From Streptomyces sp. NBC_01224 (GTDB lineage: Bacteria > Actinomycetota > Actinomycetes > Streptomycetales > Streptomycetaceae), in the NCBI RefSeq assembly GCF_036002945.1, contig NZ_CP108529.1, forward strand, positions 8,613,001-8,677,000: a stretch of DNA of 64,000 nt. The letters run 5' to 3'. The notes under the pieces were generated by a model that ran no database searches, had not been told where the DNA came from, and worked only from the letters and a program-made list of their open reading frames with translations. Shown here piece after piece: positions 8,879-17,016 of this stretch. The position numbers and the translations under genes are program-made. Position 1 is the stretch's first letter, and the number at the start of each line of letters is the position of its first letter.

Positions 8879-9179
8879 GCGGGCGTGACCACAGACGGTA
8901 TGCCTGCCGCACATCTGTGGACCTGCCAGTGCGACGCCGCGCCTGTCGGCGGCATCCGCGACACCGCGGCTGCGCAGGGCCCGTCACGCTCGTCCTCACG
9001 CGCGACATGCGCACGGCGTGCGCCAGGGCCATCCCCACGCCGCCGTCGTTCCCGGGACGCCCGTCAGCGTCGGCCTGCGTTCCCGTCCGTTCCAGGTGGC
9101 AACCGGTCGCCGCGGCCGGCTCCTGCGCGTGTTCTCAACGAGCGGCGTTCCTGGGCCGGCCAGTGCCGGCGGCCGGCAG
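8879..9179. other. Non-coding stretch, nothing recognised
   Basis: Several long open frames cross this region on both strands, but they are Arg/Ala/Pro-rich with no ribosome binding site and no recognisable motif. I read it as spacer plus decayed sequence downstream of the cupredoxin remnant. Confidence 0.5.
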
Positions 9180-9544
9180 ACGTCGAGTTCGGTGTCCATA
9201 CCGGCCGGGTAGTGGCCGGGGATGTTGCGGACCGGACCGCAGCATGAGTGTGATCCATCCGGTCGTTGCCGGGGCGGTGCCGTCACCCGCGCCGCAGCTG
9301 CGTGACGCCTCGCCGAGTCTGCCCGTCTCATCGATGCGCCCGTCCGCACCGGTAGGCAGCTGTCCTGAGCCTTGCCCCGCGGGCAGAGGCAGCACCATCA
9401 CATCGTGTGTGAGGCATCGGTTGACGGTGTGGGGACTGCGGAATGCGCCAGTCGTGGCAAACAGCGCCGTCGTCGCAATGCCCAGCAGCGCCGCGGCGGC
9501 ACCGCCCAGGACCAGCCACATCCGGCGTCGCGGTCCGCGTTCAC
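9180..9544 (-). pseudogene. Decayed cupredoxin (sulfocyanin-like) gene
   Basis: The ancestral start is probably GTG 9544, overlapping the upstream stop codon as GTGA. Pieces in different frames spell one protein: VNADRD, then a signal anchor MWLVLGGAAAALLGIATTAL, then DVMVLPLPAGQGSGQLPTG and LGEASRSCGAGDG, then after another shift NIPGHYPAGMDTELDV. Intact actinobacterial relatives have a His in H(D/E)MVVLPL and a C-x-x-PGHY-x-x-GM copper loop; here the Cys is replaced by Arg (VRNIPGHYPAGM). At least two frameshifts and one internal deletion make it non-functional. Assignment rests on motif memory. Confidence 0.6.
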
Positions 9545-9819
9545 CGCTGTTCCCGCAGCAGCGCGAGGCGACGTTTGTATTCGTCCTCGTCGATTTCCCC
9601 GCGGGCGAACCGCTCGGCGAGCAGGTCCTCCGCTCGCCTGCCTCCCCACCCGTACTCGCCGGCGGGAGGAGCCGAGCCGGGCCGGTGGCCACGGTGGGCA
9701 CTGGTCAGGTAGTGGACAAGGGCAACGATGCCGGTGATCACCAGTGCGAGGAACAGCACCATGACCACGGTCATGACGAACCAGCCGCCCCAGCCCCAGC
9801 CGCCGTCGTACCACATCAT
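9541..9819 (-). CDS. SHOCT-domain single-span membrane protein
   Basis: 92 residues from ATG 9819 (AAGGGAAG upstream; GTG 9828 is an alternative). A Trp/Gly-rich N-terminus (MMWYDGGWGWGGW) precedes one transmembrane helix (FVMTVVMVLFLALVITGIVA). The C-terminal 30 residues are a SHOCT module (LLAERFARGEIDEDEYKRRL), a short oligomerisation motif common in actinobacterial membrane proteins. The stop overlaps the start of the decayed cupredoxin gene, so the pair was once a translationally coupled operon. Function unknown. Confidence 0.85.
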   Translation of the reverse strand: MMWYDGGWGWGGWFVMTVVMVLFLALVITGIVALVHYLTSAHRGHRPGSAPPAGEYGWGGRRAEDLLAERFARGEIDEDEYKRRLALLREQR

Positions 9820-10160
9820 GCCGATCACTTCCCTTGGCCGGATTCCTCGATTCCAGCGTGGATGAGGAACGGCTTCGGCGGAAATCGGAGGCGGGCTGCC
9901 GGTGCCGGCCGAACGGCCCAGGGGCTCAGGCCCGCGGCCTGAAGAGCGGCCGCAGCGTCGGGCCGCCGTACCGCAACCCGCGCCCCGAGCCTCGCCGCCG
10001 GGCAGACCGCTTGCGTTATGGGCGAATTCTTTGACGCGTTGAAACGACACCCGTGACGCTCGTTCGGGCCTGTTGCCGTCCACCAGGTGCTTCTCGGCGT
10101 ACGGCTACTACCGTGAAGGTGTGGCCCGCCCCGCTACGCGCGGGTCACGACGGAGGCACC
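9820..10160. other. Divergent intergenic region
   Basis: Separates the SHOCT gene from the histidine kinase gene. It should hold both promoters, but I see no convincing -10/-35 pair and no GGGnCC-type box. Confidence 0.5.
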
Positions 10161-11879
10161 GTGGGCGACAAGGTATCTGACCACTGCGGAGAGGTGCACC
10201 GTCGGCTGGGCACGCTGCCGGGCGATCTCCAGGATCGGCTGGACGCCGTGAAGCGGGGTCCTGCCGAGGCGGCCCTGCTGCTGGAGGCCGTCATGTCGGT
10301 GGGCAGAGGGCTCGACCTGCCCCAGGTGCTGCGTCGGATCGTCGAGTCCGCGGTCGTCTTGGTCGATGCCGAGTACGGGGCCCTGGGAGTGGTCGGTGCG
10401 GGAACCCGGCTCGCGCAGTTCCTGCCGGTGGGTGTCACGGGGGAGCAGCGCGAGGCCATCGGCCCCCTGCCCGAAGGACATGGCATCCTCGGCGAGTTGA
10501 TCCGTCACCCCGAGCCGTTGCGGCTCGTCGAACTCTCCGAGCATCCGTCGTCCTACGGGTTTCCGCCGAACCATCCCCCGATGCACTCGTTCCTGGGGGT
10601 TCCGATCCGGGTCCGCGACAAGGTGTTCGGCAATCTGTACCTGACGGAGAAGCGGGGCGGCCGGGTGTTCGACGCCGAGGACGAAACCGTGCTGTCGACG
10701 CTTGCGGTGGCGGCGGGAGTGGCCATCGAGAACGCCCGTGTGTACGCGGAGACGCGCGACCGTCAACGCTGGCAGGAGGCCAACAGCGAGATCGTCGCGG
10801 CGCTGCTGAGCGGAGCGGACGTGGCACACGTCCTGCAGATGATCGTTGATCACTCCTCGCGTATTCTCGCCGCGGATCTCGGTGTGCTGGCTTTGCCCGC
10901 GGAGGGGAAGTCCCTCCGTGTGGCACTGGCATCCGGGGTGGACGCCGAGACGCATCGCGGTCTGGTCCTGCCGCGAGCGGGATCGTTCGCAGGCGCTGCC
11001 CTGGACGCGGGAGAGCCGATCACCAGCCTGGATGTCGCACATGATCCGAGGATCACCGGGGGCCCGCCGAGGTGGACGGGGCTCCTCGGCCCCGCTGTCG
11101 CGGTCCCGATGGTGACGGGGGAGCGGACCCGTGGAGTGCTGCTGCTGGCCCGGGTACGGGAGCGTCCCGCCTTCACCGATTCGGAGACCGCGCCCTTGCT
11201 GGCGTTCGCCGGACAGGCCGCTCTGGCGATGGAGCTCACCGAACGGCGCGAGTCCGCCGAGCAGAGCGCCCTGCTGGAGGACCGGGACCGCATCGCCCGG
11301 GATCTGCACGACCTGGCCATTCAGCGGCTGTTCGCCACCGGGATGACGCTGCAGAGCGTGGTGCGGCTCGTAGAACAGCCACAGGCGAGGGAGCGGTTGC
11401 TGCGCGCGGTGGACGATCTGGACGAGACCATCAAGATCATCCGGTCCACCATCTTCGGACTCCGCGCCCGTGACTCGGGTCGGGCCGGCCAGGGGCTGCG
11501 CGCCCGGACGGCGACCACGGTCGAGCAGGCCGCACGGACCCTGGGCTTCCAGCCGTCCCTGCGGATGGGAGGGCTCATCGACACGGATGTGCCGGCCGAG
11601 ATCGCCGACCAGGTGATCGCGGTCCTCGGAGAGGCGCTGAGCAATGTCGCTCGCCACGCACGGGCGACAACGGCGGACATCTCGCTGGTGGTGGGAAAAG
11701 GGGCGGTGAACCTGGTCGTGTCCGACAACGGTGTGGGCATGCCCAAGCACGGTGGTCCCCGAAGCGGGCTCGACAACCTCGCACGACGCGCCGAGAGACT
11801 CGGCGGCGAGATGAATGTGGGAACGTCGGTGCAGGGCGGCGCCCGGCTGAGCTGGCGGGTGCCACTGCGACTCTCCTGA
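10161..11879 (+). CDS. DevS/DosS-like two-GAF sensor histidine kinase
   Basis: 572 residues from GTG 10161 (GGAGGCACC upstream). Order: short N-terminus, GAF domain 1 (about 45-200), GAF domain 2 (about 215-370), HisKA_3 dimerisation/phosphoacceptor block (RDRIARDLHDLAIQRLF, acceptor His near 382), and HATPase with GEALSNVARHA near 490, DNGVGMP near 523 and GLDNLARRAERLGG. No transmembrane helix, so a cytosolic sensor. GAF1 contains FPPNHPPMHSFLGVP; in mycobacterial DevS the haem-ligating His149 is, as I recall, in this HPPM loop, so haem-based oxygen/NO/redox sensing is plausible. The response regulator is convergent, with 48 bases between the two stop codons. Streptomyces coelicolor OsdK is the closest concept. 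Confidence 0.9.
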   Translation: MGDKVSDHCGEVHRRLGTLPGDLQDRLDAVKRGPAEAALLLEAVMSVGRGLDLPQVLRRIVESAVVLVDAEYGALGVVGAGTRLAQFLPVGVTGEQREAIGPLPEGHGILGELIRHPEPLRLVELSEHPSSYGFPPNHPPMHSFLGVPIRVRDKVFGNLYLTEKRGGRVFDAEDETVLSTLAVAAGVAIENARVYAETRDRQRWQEANSEIVAALLSGADVAHVLQMIVDHSSRILAADLGVLALPAEGKSLRVALASGVDAETHRGLVLPRAGSFAGAALDAGEPITSLDVAHDPRITGGPPRWTGLLGPAVAVPMVTGERTRGVLLLARVRERPAFTDSETAPLLAFAGQAALAMELTERRESAEQSALLEDRDRIARDLHDLAIQRLFATGMTLQSVVRLVEQPQARERLLRAVDDLDETIKIIRSTIFGLRARDSGRAGQGLRARTATTVEQAARTLGFQPSLRMGGLIDTDVPAEIADQVIAVLGEALSNVARHARATTADISLVVGKGAVNLVVSDNGVGMPKHGGPRSGLDNLARRAERLGGEMNVGTSVQGGARLSWRVPLRLS

Positions 11880-11927
11880 CGCTTCGCGGGGGTGTTTCGG
11901 GGGCCGTGGCTGCGAGGGGCTGTGCGG

Positions 11928-12638
11928 TCAGACCTGATGGTGCCCGGCACCGTGCAGGGAGGATTCCGTGGCGTGCGCGGCGATGACGGCCGCCTGGATG
12001 CGGCGCTCGACACCGAGCTTGGCCAGCAGACGGGAGATGTGGTTCTTGACCGTCTTCTCCGACAGATAGAGACGCTTGCCGATCTGGCTGTTGGTCAGTC
12101 CTTCACCGATCAGCGCGAGGACGTCCTTCTCCCTCGGGGACAGCTCCGACAGCGCGTCGTCCTCCTCGGAGCCGGTGCCGGATTCCTCCTCGCGCAGGCT
12201 GTTCATCAGCCGTGCCGTGGTCGACGGGTCCAGGGTCGAGCGTCCGGAAGCCAGTGTGCGGACGGCGGTGACGAGGTCCGAGCCCTTGATCTCCTTGAGT
12301 ACGTAGCCGGCCGCGCCGGCCATGATGGCGTCGAGCAGTGCTTCGTCGTCGTCGAACGAGGTGAGCATCAGGCAGGCCAGTTCCGGCATCCGCGAGCGCA
12401 GCTCACGGCAGACCGTGATCCCGTCGCCGTCCGGCAGTCGCACATCGAGAATCGCGACGTCGGGGCGGAGCGCCGGGCCGCGGGCCAGAGCGTGGTCGGC
12501 AGTGCCCGCGTCGCCGACGACTTCGATGTCGGGTTCCGCGTCGAGCAGATCCTGGACGCCGCGCCTGACGACCTCGTGGTCGTCCAGCAGGAACACGCGG
12601 ATCGGTTTCTGCGCCGAGAACCCCGTGTCGTCGCTCAT
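11928..12638 (-). CDS. DevR/DosR-like NarL-family response regulator
   Basis: 236 residues from ATG 12638 (GAGGAGGGCCACC). Receiver domain about 12-130: acidic pair in FLLDDHEVVRRG, phosphoacceptor Asp65 in AILDVRLPDGDG, Thr92 and Lys114 in MLTSF and YVLKEIKG. After a Ser/Glu linker comes a LuxR-type HTH at about 160-220 (LSPREKDVLALIGEGLTNSQ, then KRLYLSEKTVKNHISRLLAKLG). The MLTSFDDDEALLDAIMAGA-to-YVLKEIKG stretch is very DosR-like. It is the evident partner of the adjacent GAF kinase. A GGGnC-type palindrome 75-90 bases upstream suggests autoregulation. Inferred master regulator of the surrounding CBS/USP island. Confidence 0.92.
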   Translation of the reverse strand: MSDDTGFSAQKPIRVFLLDDHEVVRRGVQDLLDAEPDIEVVGDAGTADHALARGPALRPDVAILDVRLPDGDGITVCRELRSRMPELACLMLTSFDDDEALLDAIMAGAAGYVLKEIKGSDLVTAVRTLASGRSTLDPSTTARLMNSLREEESGTGSEEDDALSELSPREKDVLALIGEGLTNSQIGKRLYLSEKTVKNHISRLLAKLGVERRIQAAVIAAHATESSLHGAGHHQV

Positions 12639-12712
12639 GGTGGCCCTCCTCGCTGTCAAGAGTTGCGCAGTCCCGCCTCGTCATGGTGAGTTCGCACAAG
12701 AGGAACACACCA

Positions 12713-12727
12713 GGGGCGAACGGTCCC
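12713..12727. promoter_or_regulatory. Candidate DevR-like box upstream of the response regulator
   Basis: GGGGCGAACGGTCCC: 6-3-6 inverted repeat, 4 of 6 pairs. It lies 75 bases before the response-regulator ATG and matches the motif repeated across the island. Inference only. Confidence 0.4.
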
Positions 12728-12912
12728 ATGCTCCGGACCGTTCAGGCACCAGGAGCATTTTCCGTGCTCTGAGCAGGCGCTCCACCGTCTCGGCGACGTA
12801 CTGGTCCACCGCGTGCGTCGAGGACCGGAGGCACTTCGCAGCCGCCTTGTCGTAGCAAGTGGGCCCGGCTCTCGGGCGGGATCACGTCGAGCAGGCTCCT
12901 GGCCGTTGACAT
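12715..12912 (-). pseudogene. Remnant of a cyclic-nucleotide-binding (CRP-like) protein gene
   Basis: A perfect GGAGGTTCC ribosome binding site precedes ATG 12912. The first ~23 codons (MSTARSLLDVIPPESRAHLL) look like the N-terminus of Streptomyces cyclic-nucleotide-binding-domain proteins. Then the sequence jumps, in another frame, to VDQYVAETVERLLRARKMLL, which resembles the end of the helix bundle after such a domain. The whole ligand-binding barrel is missing, so this is an internal deletion. The 56-codon ORF that remains is unlikely to do anything. Confidence 0.5.
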
Positions 12913-13029
12913 GGAACCTCCGTTCCTGGTCGGCGATGTACACCCGTCCGCCTGCTCTGAACGATATGCGCGCTTTCGGAGGAGTGCCCGGCCGTGCTGC
13001 GTGGTGCAAAACGGAATCCACGCTGTGCC

Positions 13030-13270
13030 CATACGCCGCATGCCATGGAGGCGTTGCGCGCGTTCCCTGGCGTCGGCGACGAGACGCTCCGCGAGGACCT
13101 GTTCGGTGGGGCGCTCGGTGTCGAAGGTGGGACGCATGCCTTTGTGGCGCTCCCACAGCGACGCATGGACCACGCGCAGGGGGAGTCGTGAGCGTGCCGC
13201 TTCCGCCGCAGTCCAGTCCGGGGAGACTGCCCTCCGATCCGTCCACTCCGACGACTATCGGGAGCCGCAT
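13030..13270 (-). pseudogene. Decayed universal stress protein (N-terminal part)
   Basis: MRLPIVVGVDGSEGSLPGLD from ATG 13270 is the USP N-terminus with its G-V-D-G-S nucleotide-binding start. The frame is then lost, and continuation of the same fold appears in the next frame as VHASLWERHKGMRPTFDTER plus PTEQVLAERLVADARERAQR. The ATP-binding G-2x-G-9x-G(S/T) half is absent. One frameshift plus a 3' deletion make it non-functional. Confidence 0.7.
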
Positions 13271-13330
13271 CGCTCCCACCGCCCCTCCTGTGCGGGTGGC
13301 TGCCTGCCTCGATGCATACGGTGCGGGTTT

Positions 13331-14332
13331 CTACGGTTCGATCGTCAGCACCTGGTCCAGGGGGCGGCGTGGTGTACGCGGCCCGCTCGGCCCGTATCCC
13401 AGGCGGATGATCATCTGTGCGTGTCCCGTGCCGTAGACCGGGTCGCGCAGGAGCCACCGCAGGTCCGGCCATTCGAGGGGCTGGGTCGCGAACGAGGTGG
13501 ACACCTGGTGGAGCGTGGCGGTGAGCAGTACGCGTTCCAGGGCCTGTCCTGCGCTCAGCCAGTCCGTGGGGTGATCGCCCGGGGTGCTCAGCAGAGCCAG
13601 TTGAGGTCGGTTCTCGAACCGGACGCGTGCCCGGCCCGGGAGGACGCCGGTTCCCGCGAAGTCGCGGGTGGTCGCTCGTTCGGAGGCGTCGCGGGGGCCG
13701 AAGGCGTAGTCGGGGATTCCGTCGACGGGTGCCTCGGTCTTCGTGTTCCGGGTCCAGTGCTCCTGCTCCGCCTCCCGTGCCGGATCCCCGCGGTCGTATC
13801 CCTCGGCGTCCCGGATCAGTTCGAGCACGGTCTCCAGATGCGGCGGGGCCAGGAACGCGAAGTCCGCGCCCTCGATACGGGCCGCGTCGGCGAACTGCGC
13901 ACGGATGTCCTCGGGGATCGCCTGCTCGTCGAACGGATAGCGGCTGGTGTGCCGGTCCCGGATCGCAGGGTGGAGCGCGGCGAGCGCTTCATCCGCGGGT
14001 TCCCGTGAAGCGTCGGGGCGGACGCCGAGACGGACGGCGGCCAGTACGGCCGGGGCCGATGGTTCGGGCAGCAGCGCGGTGACCGCGTCCAGGCCGTGAT
14101 GGGCGGCGGACACCCGCAGGTTCAGCAGCGCCGCGCCGCAGCCCACGTGCAGTGCGCGGTTGGCGGGGTCGGCCTCCGGCATCGCTCGGTCGAGGTCCGC
14201 CCGGAGGGTGAGGGTCCGGCCGGCGCGTGTGTAGCGGAACTGCCAGGGCTGGGCGTTGTGCATGGACGGGGCGGCGGTGGCATCGGCGACGAGGCCGGCC
14301 AGCGTCGCGTCGTCGAGTGCTCTGGTGAGCAT
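13331..14332 (-). CDS. Acg-type nitroreductase-fold flavoprotein
   Basis: 333 residues from ATG 14332 (GGGAGACCTACG upstream). N-terminal FMN-binding half-domain TAAPSMHNAQPWQFRYTRAG (about 17-36) is the family signature, followed by the second degenerate nitroreductase half (DRHTSRYPFDEQAIPEDIRA, then STPGDHPTDWLSAGQALERV and a C-terminal MIIRLGYG). This is the Acg (Rv2032) family, whose Mycobacterium tuberculosis members belong to the DosR dormancy regulon; Acg itself is thought to sequester FMN rather than reduce nitro groups. Its location between the DevR-like regulator and CBS genes fits the same programme. A GGGCCG-N2-CGTCCC site lies 71-84 bases upstream. Confidence 0.88.
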   Translation of the reverse strand: MLTRALDDATLAGLVADATAAPSMHNAQPWQFRYTRAGRTLTLRADLDRAMPEADPANRALHVGCGAALLNLRVSAAHHGLDAVTALLPEPSAPAVLAAVRLGVRPDASREPADEALAALHPAIRDRHTSRYPFDEQAIPEDIRAQFADAARIEGADFAFLAPPHLETVLELIRDAEGYDRGDPAREAEQEHWTRNTKTEAPVDGIPDYAFGPRDASERATTRDFAGTGVLPGRARVRFENRPQLALLSTPGDHPTDWLSAGQALERVLLTATLHQVSTSFATQPLEWPDLRWLLRDPVYGTGHAQMIIRLGYGPSGPRTPRRPLDQVLTIEP

Positions 14333-14402
14333 CGTAGGTCTCCCGGGGAGTCGGGAACGGTCGATGGCTCCAGCATGAAGCGGATCGCCGCCCTGCACGT
14401 GT

Positions 14403-14416
14403 GGGCCGTTCGTCCC
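14403..14416. promoter_or_regulatory. Candidate DevR-like box upstream of the Acg-type gene
   Basis: GGGCCGTTCGTCCC: inverted repeat GGGcCG/CGtCCC with spacer 2 rather than 3 as in the other boxes, 71 bases from the ATG. Single copy. Confidence 0.4.
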
Positions 14417-14491
14417 TTGCTCGGATCCGGGTGGCTCCTCGGCAGGGGCACCCGTTCCCTGTCCCGGCGGATGCCGCCGGGCCTTCGAGGT

Positions 14492-15133
14492 CTAGGCGGA
14501 TGCCTGGCTTTCGAGCAGGCAGTCCACGCTGACGACGCCTTCCACGGATTGAGCGAGGCGGGCGGCGACGGGAATCAGGGCGGCGTCGCGGACGCGACCG
14601 GTGAGCGTGGCCACACCACAGGTGACGCTGACCTTCACGTTTCGGCGCGAGGCGGGGAACAGCCGGTCGACGACCTCGCGGCGTATCTCGGCGGCCAGGT
14701 CGTCGTCGGGACGCAGGAAGATCTTGAGGAGATCGGCGCGACTGAGGCTGCCATCGGCGTCGACGACCGGGAGGCGCTTGATGCGCCGGTCGGCCATGAG
14801 CCGGGCGGCCTGCGGGAGGGACGCGCCGGGCTCGATCGTGACGGCGGGGCTCGTCATCAACTCCTGCGCCCGGACCGAGCCGGCCTTGGCGGTGTCGCCC
14901 AAGCGGTGCATGTGGTCGATCATGCCGGGCCCGTGCTCGTGAAACTCCTCCTTCGGGAGCAGGTCGGCCTCGGAGACGACGCCGACGACGTGGCCCCCGC
15001 CTTCGACGACAGGCGCGGCGGTGACTTTCCACCGTTCCAGGGCGGCAGCGATCTCTTTGAATTCAGCGTCGGGGGTGACGGTGACGACGGTCTTCGTCAT
15101 GACGTCGTTGACGGTGTGCCGGGCGGAGGTCAT
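14492..15133 (-). CDS. CBS-CBS-BON protein 1
   Basis: 213 residues from ATG 15133 (GGGGAACCTGCC upstream). ATG 15250, with AAGGGGCGGCG upstream, would add 39 residues and cannot be excluded. Two CBS motifs form an adenosyl-nucleotide-binding Bateman pair: TVNDVMTKTVVTVTPDAEFK to VGVVSEADLLPKEEF, then AQELMTSPAVTIEPGASLPQ to SLSRADLLKIFLRP. A C-terminal BON domain (VKVSVTCGVATLTGRV to VEGVVSVDCLLE) follows. The second CBS domain lacks the usual VGIVSR before the Ser-Arg-Ala-Asp. CBS proteins such as M. tuberculosis Hrp1 (Rv2626c) are classic hypoxia-induced dormancy proteins. Tandem GGGnCC boxes lie at 15320-15354. Confidence 0.88.
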   Translation of the reverse strand: MTSARHTVNDVMTKTVVTVTPDAEFKEIAAALERWKVTAAPVVEGGGHVVGVVSEADLLPKEEFHEHGPGMIDHMHRLGDTAKAGSVRAQELMTSPAVTIEPGASLPQAARLMADRRIKRLPVVDADGSLSRADLLKIFLRPDDDLAAEIRREVVDRLFPASRRNVKVSVTCGVATLTGRVRDAALIPVAARLAQSVEGVVSVDCLLESQASA

Positions 15134-15319
15134 GGCAGGTTCCCCGATGAGTGCGGGCGAGTGGCCGACTGCTGCCGTGCGGCGGATAGGCGCTTGTTCG
15201 CCCCGGGCGAGAATCTCGGGCCTGATCTCGGGGGATTCTGCCTCGGACATCGCCGCCCCTTCTTCGGTGGGTGGCAGCCAGCCCTCTTCACCATCACACC
15301 CCCGGCCCTGGGGCGGGAT

Positions 15320-15354
15320 GGGCCCGACAGGCCCCGGTGGGGACCGACCGGCCC
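15320..15354. promoter_or_regulatory. Tandem DevR-like boxes upstream of CBS protein 1
   Basis: Box A GGGCCCGACAGGCCC (15320-15334, 5 of 6 pairs) and box B GGGACCGACCGGCCC (15340-15354), exactly 20 bp start to start. They lie 70-105 bases before ATG 15250. Confidence 0.55.
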
Positions 15355-15365
15355 ATGCGGGGTCA

Positions 15366-15680
15366 GTGACGAGGGACTGAGCCGGAGCGTGTGCGTCAGG
15401 ACATCTTCGAGGATCTCCTCCTGGATTGCGTGGTCCCTGCGCAGGAAGAGTTGTACGAGGTCGCTGCGGCTCAGGACCCCGATCAGCTGGCCTTCGCTGT
15501 CGACTGCGGGGAGCCCCTTGACTTTGTGCTGCTCCATGACGCGGACGGCGCTCCACTCGGGAGCCGCGGTGATCGCCGGGTGGCTCATGAGATCGCCGGC
15601 GGTGTTCGCGCCGCTCCCGGAGTCGTGCCTGCGGAGCAGGACGCTTCGGACACGACGCCCACGGGGTGCGCAGGGGTCCG
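15366..15680 (-). pseudogene. Decayed CBS-BON gene
   Basis: In one frame the end of CBS domain 1 is visible (HPVGVVSEA). A frameshift near 15645 then moves to another frame with LLRRHDSGSGANTAGDLMSH, a complete CBS domain 2 (VMEQHKVKGLPAVDSEGQLI, GVLSRSDLVQLFLRRDHAIQ) and the start of the linker (TLRLSPSSLTPHG). CBS domain 1 and the entire BON domain are missing. It belongs to the same family as the intact neighbours. Confidence 0.75.
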
Positions 15681-15830
15681 TTCGGCCCTGTTGGCCCGGT
15701 ACGAACGGTGCATTCGTGAAATTGGCGGAAGGAGCCATTGCGAGGATGCGGAGAAGCGACTGATGGCCGTGCACCGCACGATCAGGAACCGCGAGAAGCG
15801 GTTGGCTCTTTCCGCCCCATGACATGAGCT

Positions 15831-16502
15831 TCAGGGGTTGCCGGCGTCACGCGCCGGATCGAGATCCGGCGGCAGATCGTCCACGGCGTATTCGAGGGAA
15901 TGGTCGACACTGACGACGCCGTCGACGGAGAGGCACAGGAGTTCGATGATCGGAATGGTTGAACGCTCCTCCACTCTTCCGCTCAGGGTGACAACTCCTT
16001 CCTGAACTGTCACTGTCACGCCCCCGGGTGTCATCCGGAGAGTCCGGCCCAGTACCTCGTCGACGATTTCTTCGTGTATGGCGTCGTCGCGGCGGAGCAT
16101 GGGGCGGAGCAGATCCGAGCGGCTGACGATGCCCACGAGCGTGCCGGTGTCATCGATGACCGGAAGGCGTTTGACGCCCCGCTCGTTCAGGAAGCGCGCT
16201 GTTTCGACGATGCTCCACGCGGGCCGGGCCGTCAGCACGGGAGTGGACATGAGATCACCGGCGGTGCGGGCGTCCATGGTGCGGTGGTTCACGGCCGCGG
16301 TCCCGCGCAATTGGTCACGGCCCTCTGCTTCCGGCAGGTCGGCCTCGGAGACGATGCCGATGGGGTGGTGGTGGGTGTCCACGACGGGAAGGGCGGAGAC
16401 TTCGTTGTAGGCGAGGCTCCAGGCGACCGTCTTGAGTGACGCTTCGGGGCTGGCCGTGGCCACGTCCCGGGTCATGACTTCGGCGACAGTGCGGTGCATC
16501 AT
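15831..16502 (-). CDS. CBS-CBS-BON protein 2
   Basis: 223 residues from ATG 16502 (AAAGGGAAATCGAACC upstream; ATG 16499 is adjacent). CBS1: VAEVMTRDVATASPEASLKT to HPIGIVSEADLPEAEG; CBS2: AGDLMSTPVLTARPAWSIVE to LVGIVSRSDLLRPMLRRDDA; BON: VTVTVQEGVVTLSGRVEERS to SVDGVVSVDHSLEY. The order and the conserved HEEIVDEVLGRTLRM linker are shared with the paralogues. Soluble. A likely nucleotide-sensing partner protein whose client is unknown. I did not find a clear GGGnCC pair upstream, unlike the other four paralogues. Confidence 0.9.
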   Translation of the reverse strand: MMHRTVAEVMTRDVATASPEASLKTVAWSLAYNEVSALPVVDTHHHPIGIVSEADLPEAEGRDQLRGTAAVNHRTMDARTAGDLMSTPVLTARPAWSIVETARFLNERGVKRLPVIDDTGTLVGIVSRSDLLRPMLRRDDAIHEEIVDEVLGRTLRMTPGGVTVTVQEGVVTLSGRVEERSTIPIIELLCLSVDGVVSVDHSLEYAVDDLPPDLDPARDAGNP

Positions 16503-16559
16503 GGTTCGATTTCCCTTTCGTGCAGGGGCGCCAGTCGTGGGCGGCGACGGCAACGGGGG

Positions 16560-16723
16560 CCGCGGCGTGATGCAGGACGGCATGAGCCACCGGCCCGAGG
16601 CGGACACCCGGAGGAGAGCGGCTTGGGTGCCGACCGACGACGAGGTCCGCGCCCGCTGCGGCCTTGACGAGCTGACGGCCCGCGGGTCCCATGAGTGCCA
16701 CCCGGTCGACGCTCACCGACGGC
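16560..16723 (-). pseudogene. Decayed universal stress protein (C-terminal part)
   Basis: The frame reads GPAGRQLVKAAAGADLVVG then RHPSRSPPGVRLGPVAHAVL followed by HHAAAPVAVAAHD. That is the final beta-strand/ATP-loop region of a Streptomyces USP, where intact copies read LVVVGRR...LGPVAHAVLHHAxCPVAVVP. The N-terminal portion is not present in frame; an adjacent open frame (GLNTGYEAVDRQVTAGL) may be an extension. It lies directly upstream of CBS protein 2. Confidence 0.65.
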
Positions 16724-17016
16724 AAGGCCCGCGGTCACCTGGCGGTCCACGGCTTCGTATCCCGTGTTCAGCCCGCCACCGGGCGATCCGGCCAACCGTG
16801 ACCGAGCCTCGTCCCGGGGGTATTCGGTGCGGATCCGGTCATAATTCTGGAGTTTGAAGGCGGCGCCGGGCCCGGGCTGCTTGTGGGTGATGCGATGGTC
16901 CATGGCCGGGTCCTTGTCCTCGCTCCGAAATCCTCAAGGAGAGACTGCGGCGCATCGTTGTGAGCGGTGATGGCAGCAGCACGGCCTCACTGCTCTGCGG
17001 ACGGTCCGTGCGTGAC

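Noticed and set aside
8842..9942. Long plus-strand open frame (366 codons) over the cupredoxin/SHOCT region
   Set aside because: Low-complexity Arg/Pro/Ser composition, no ribosome binding site, antisense to a clear SHOCT gene.
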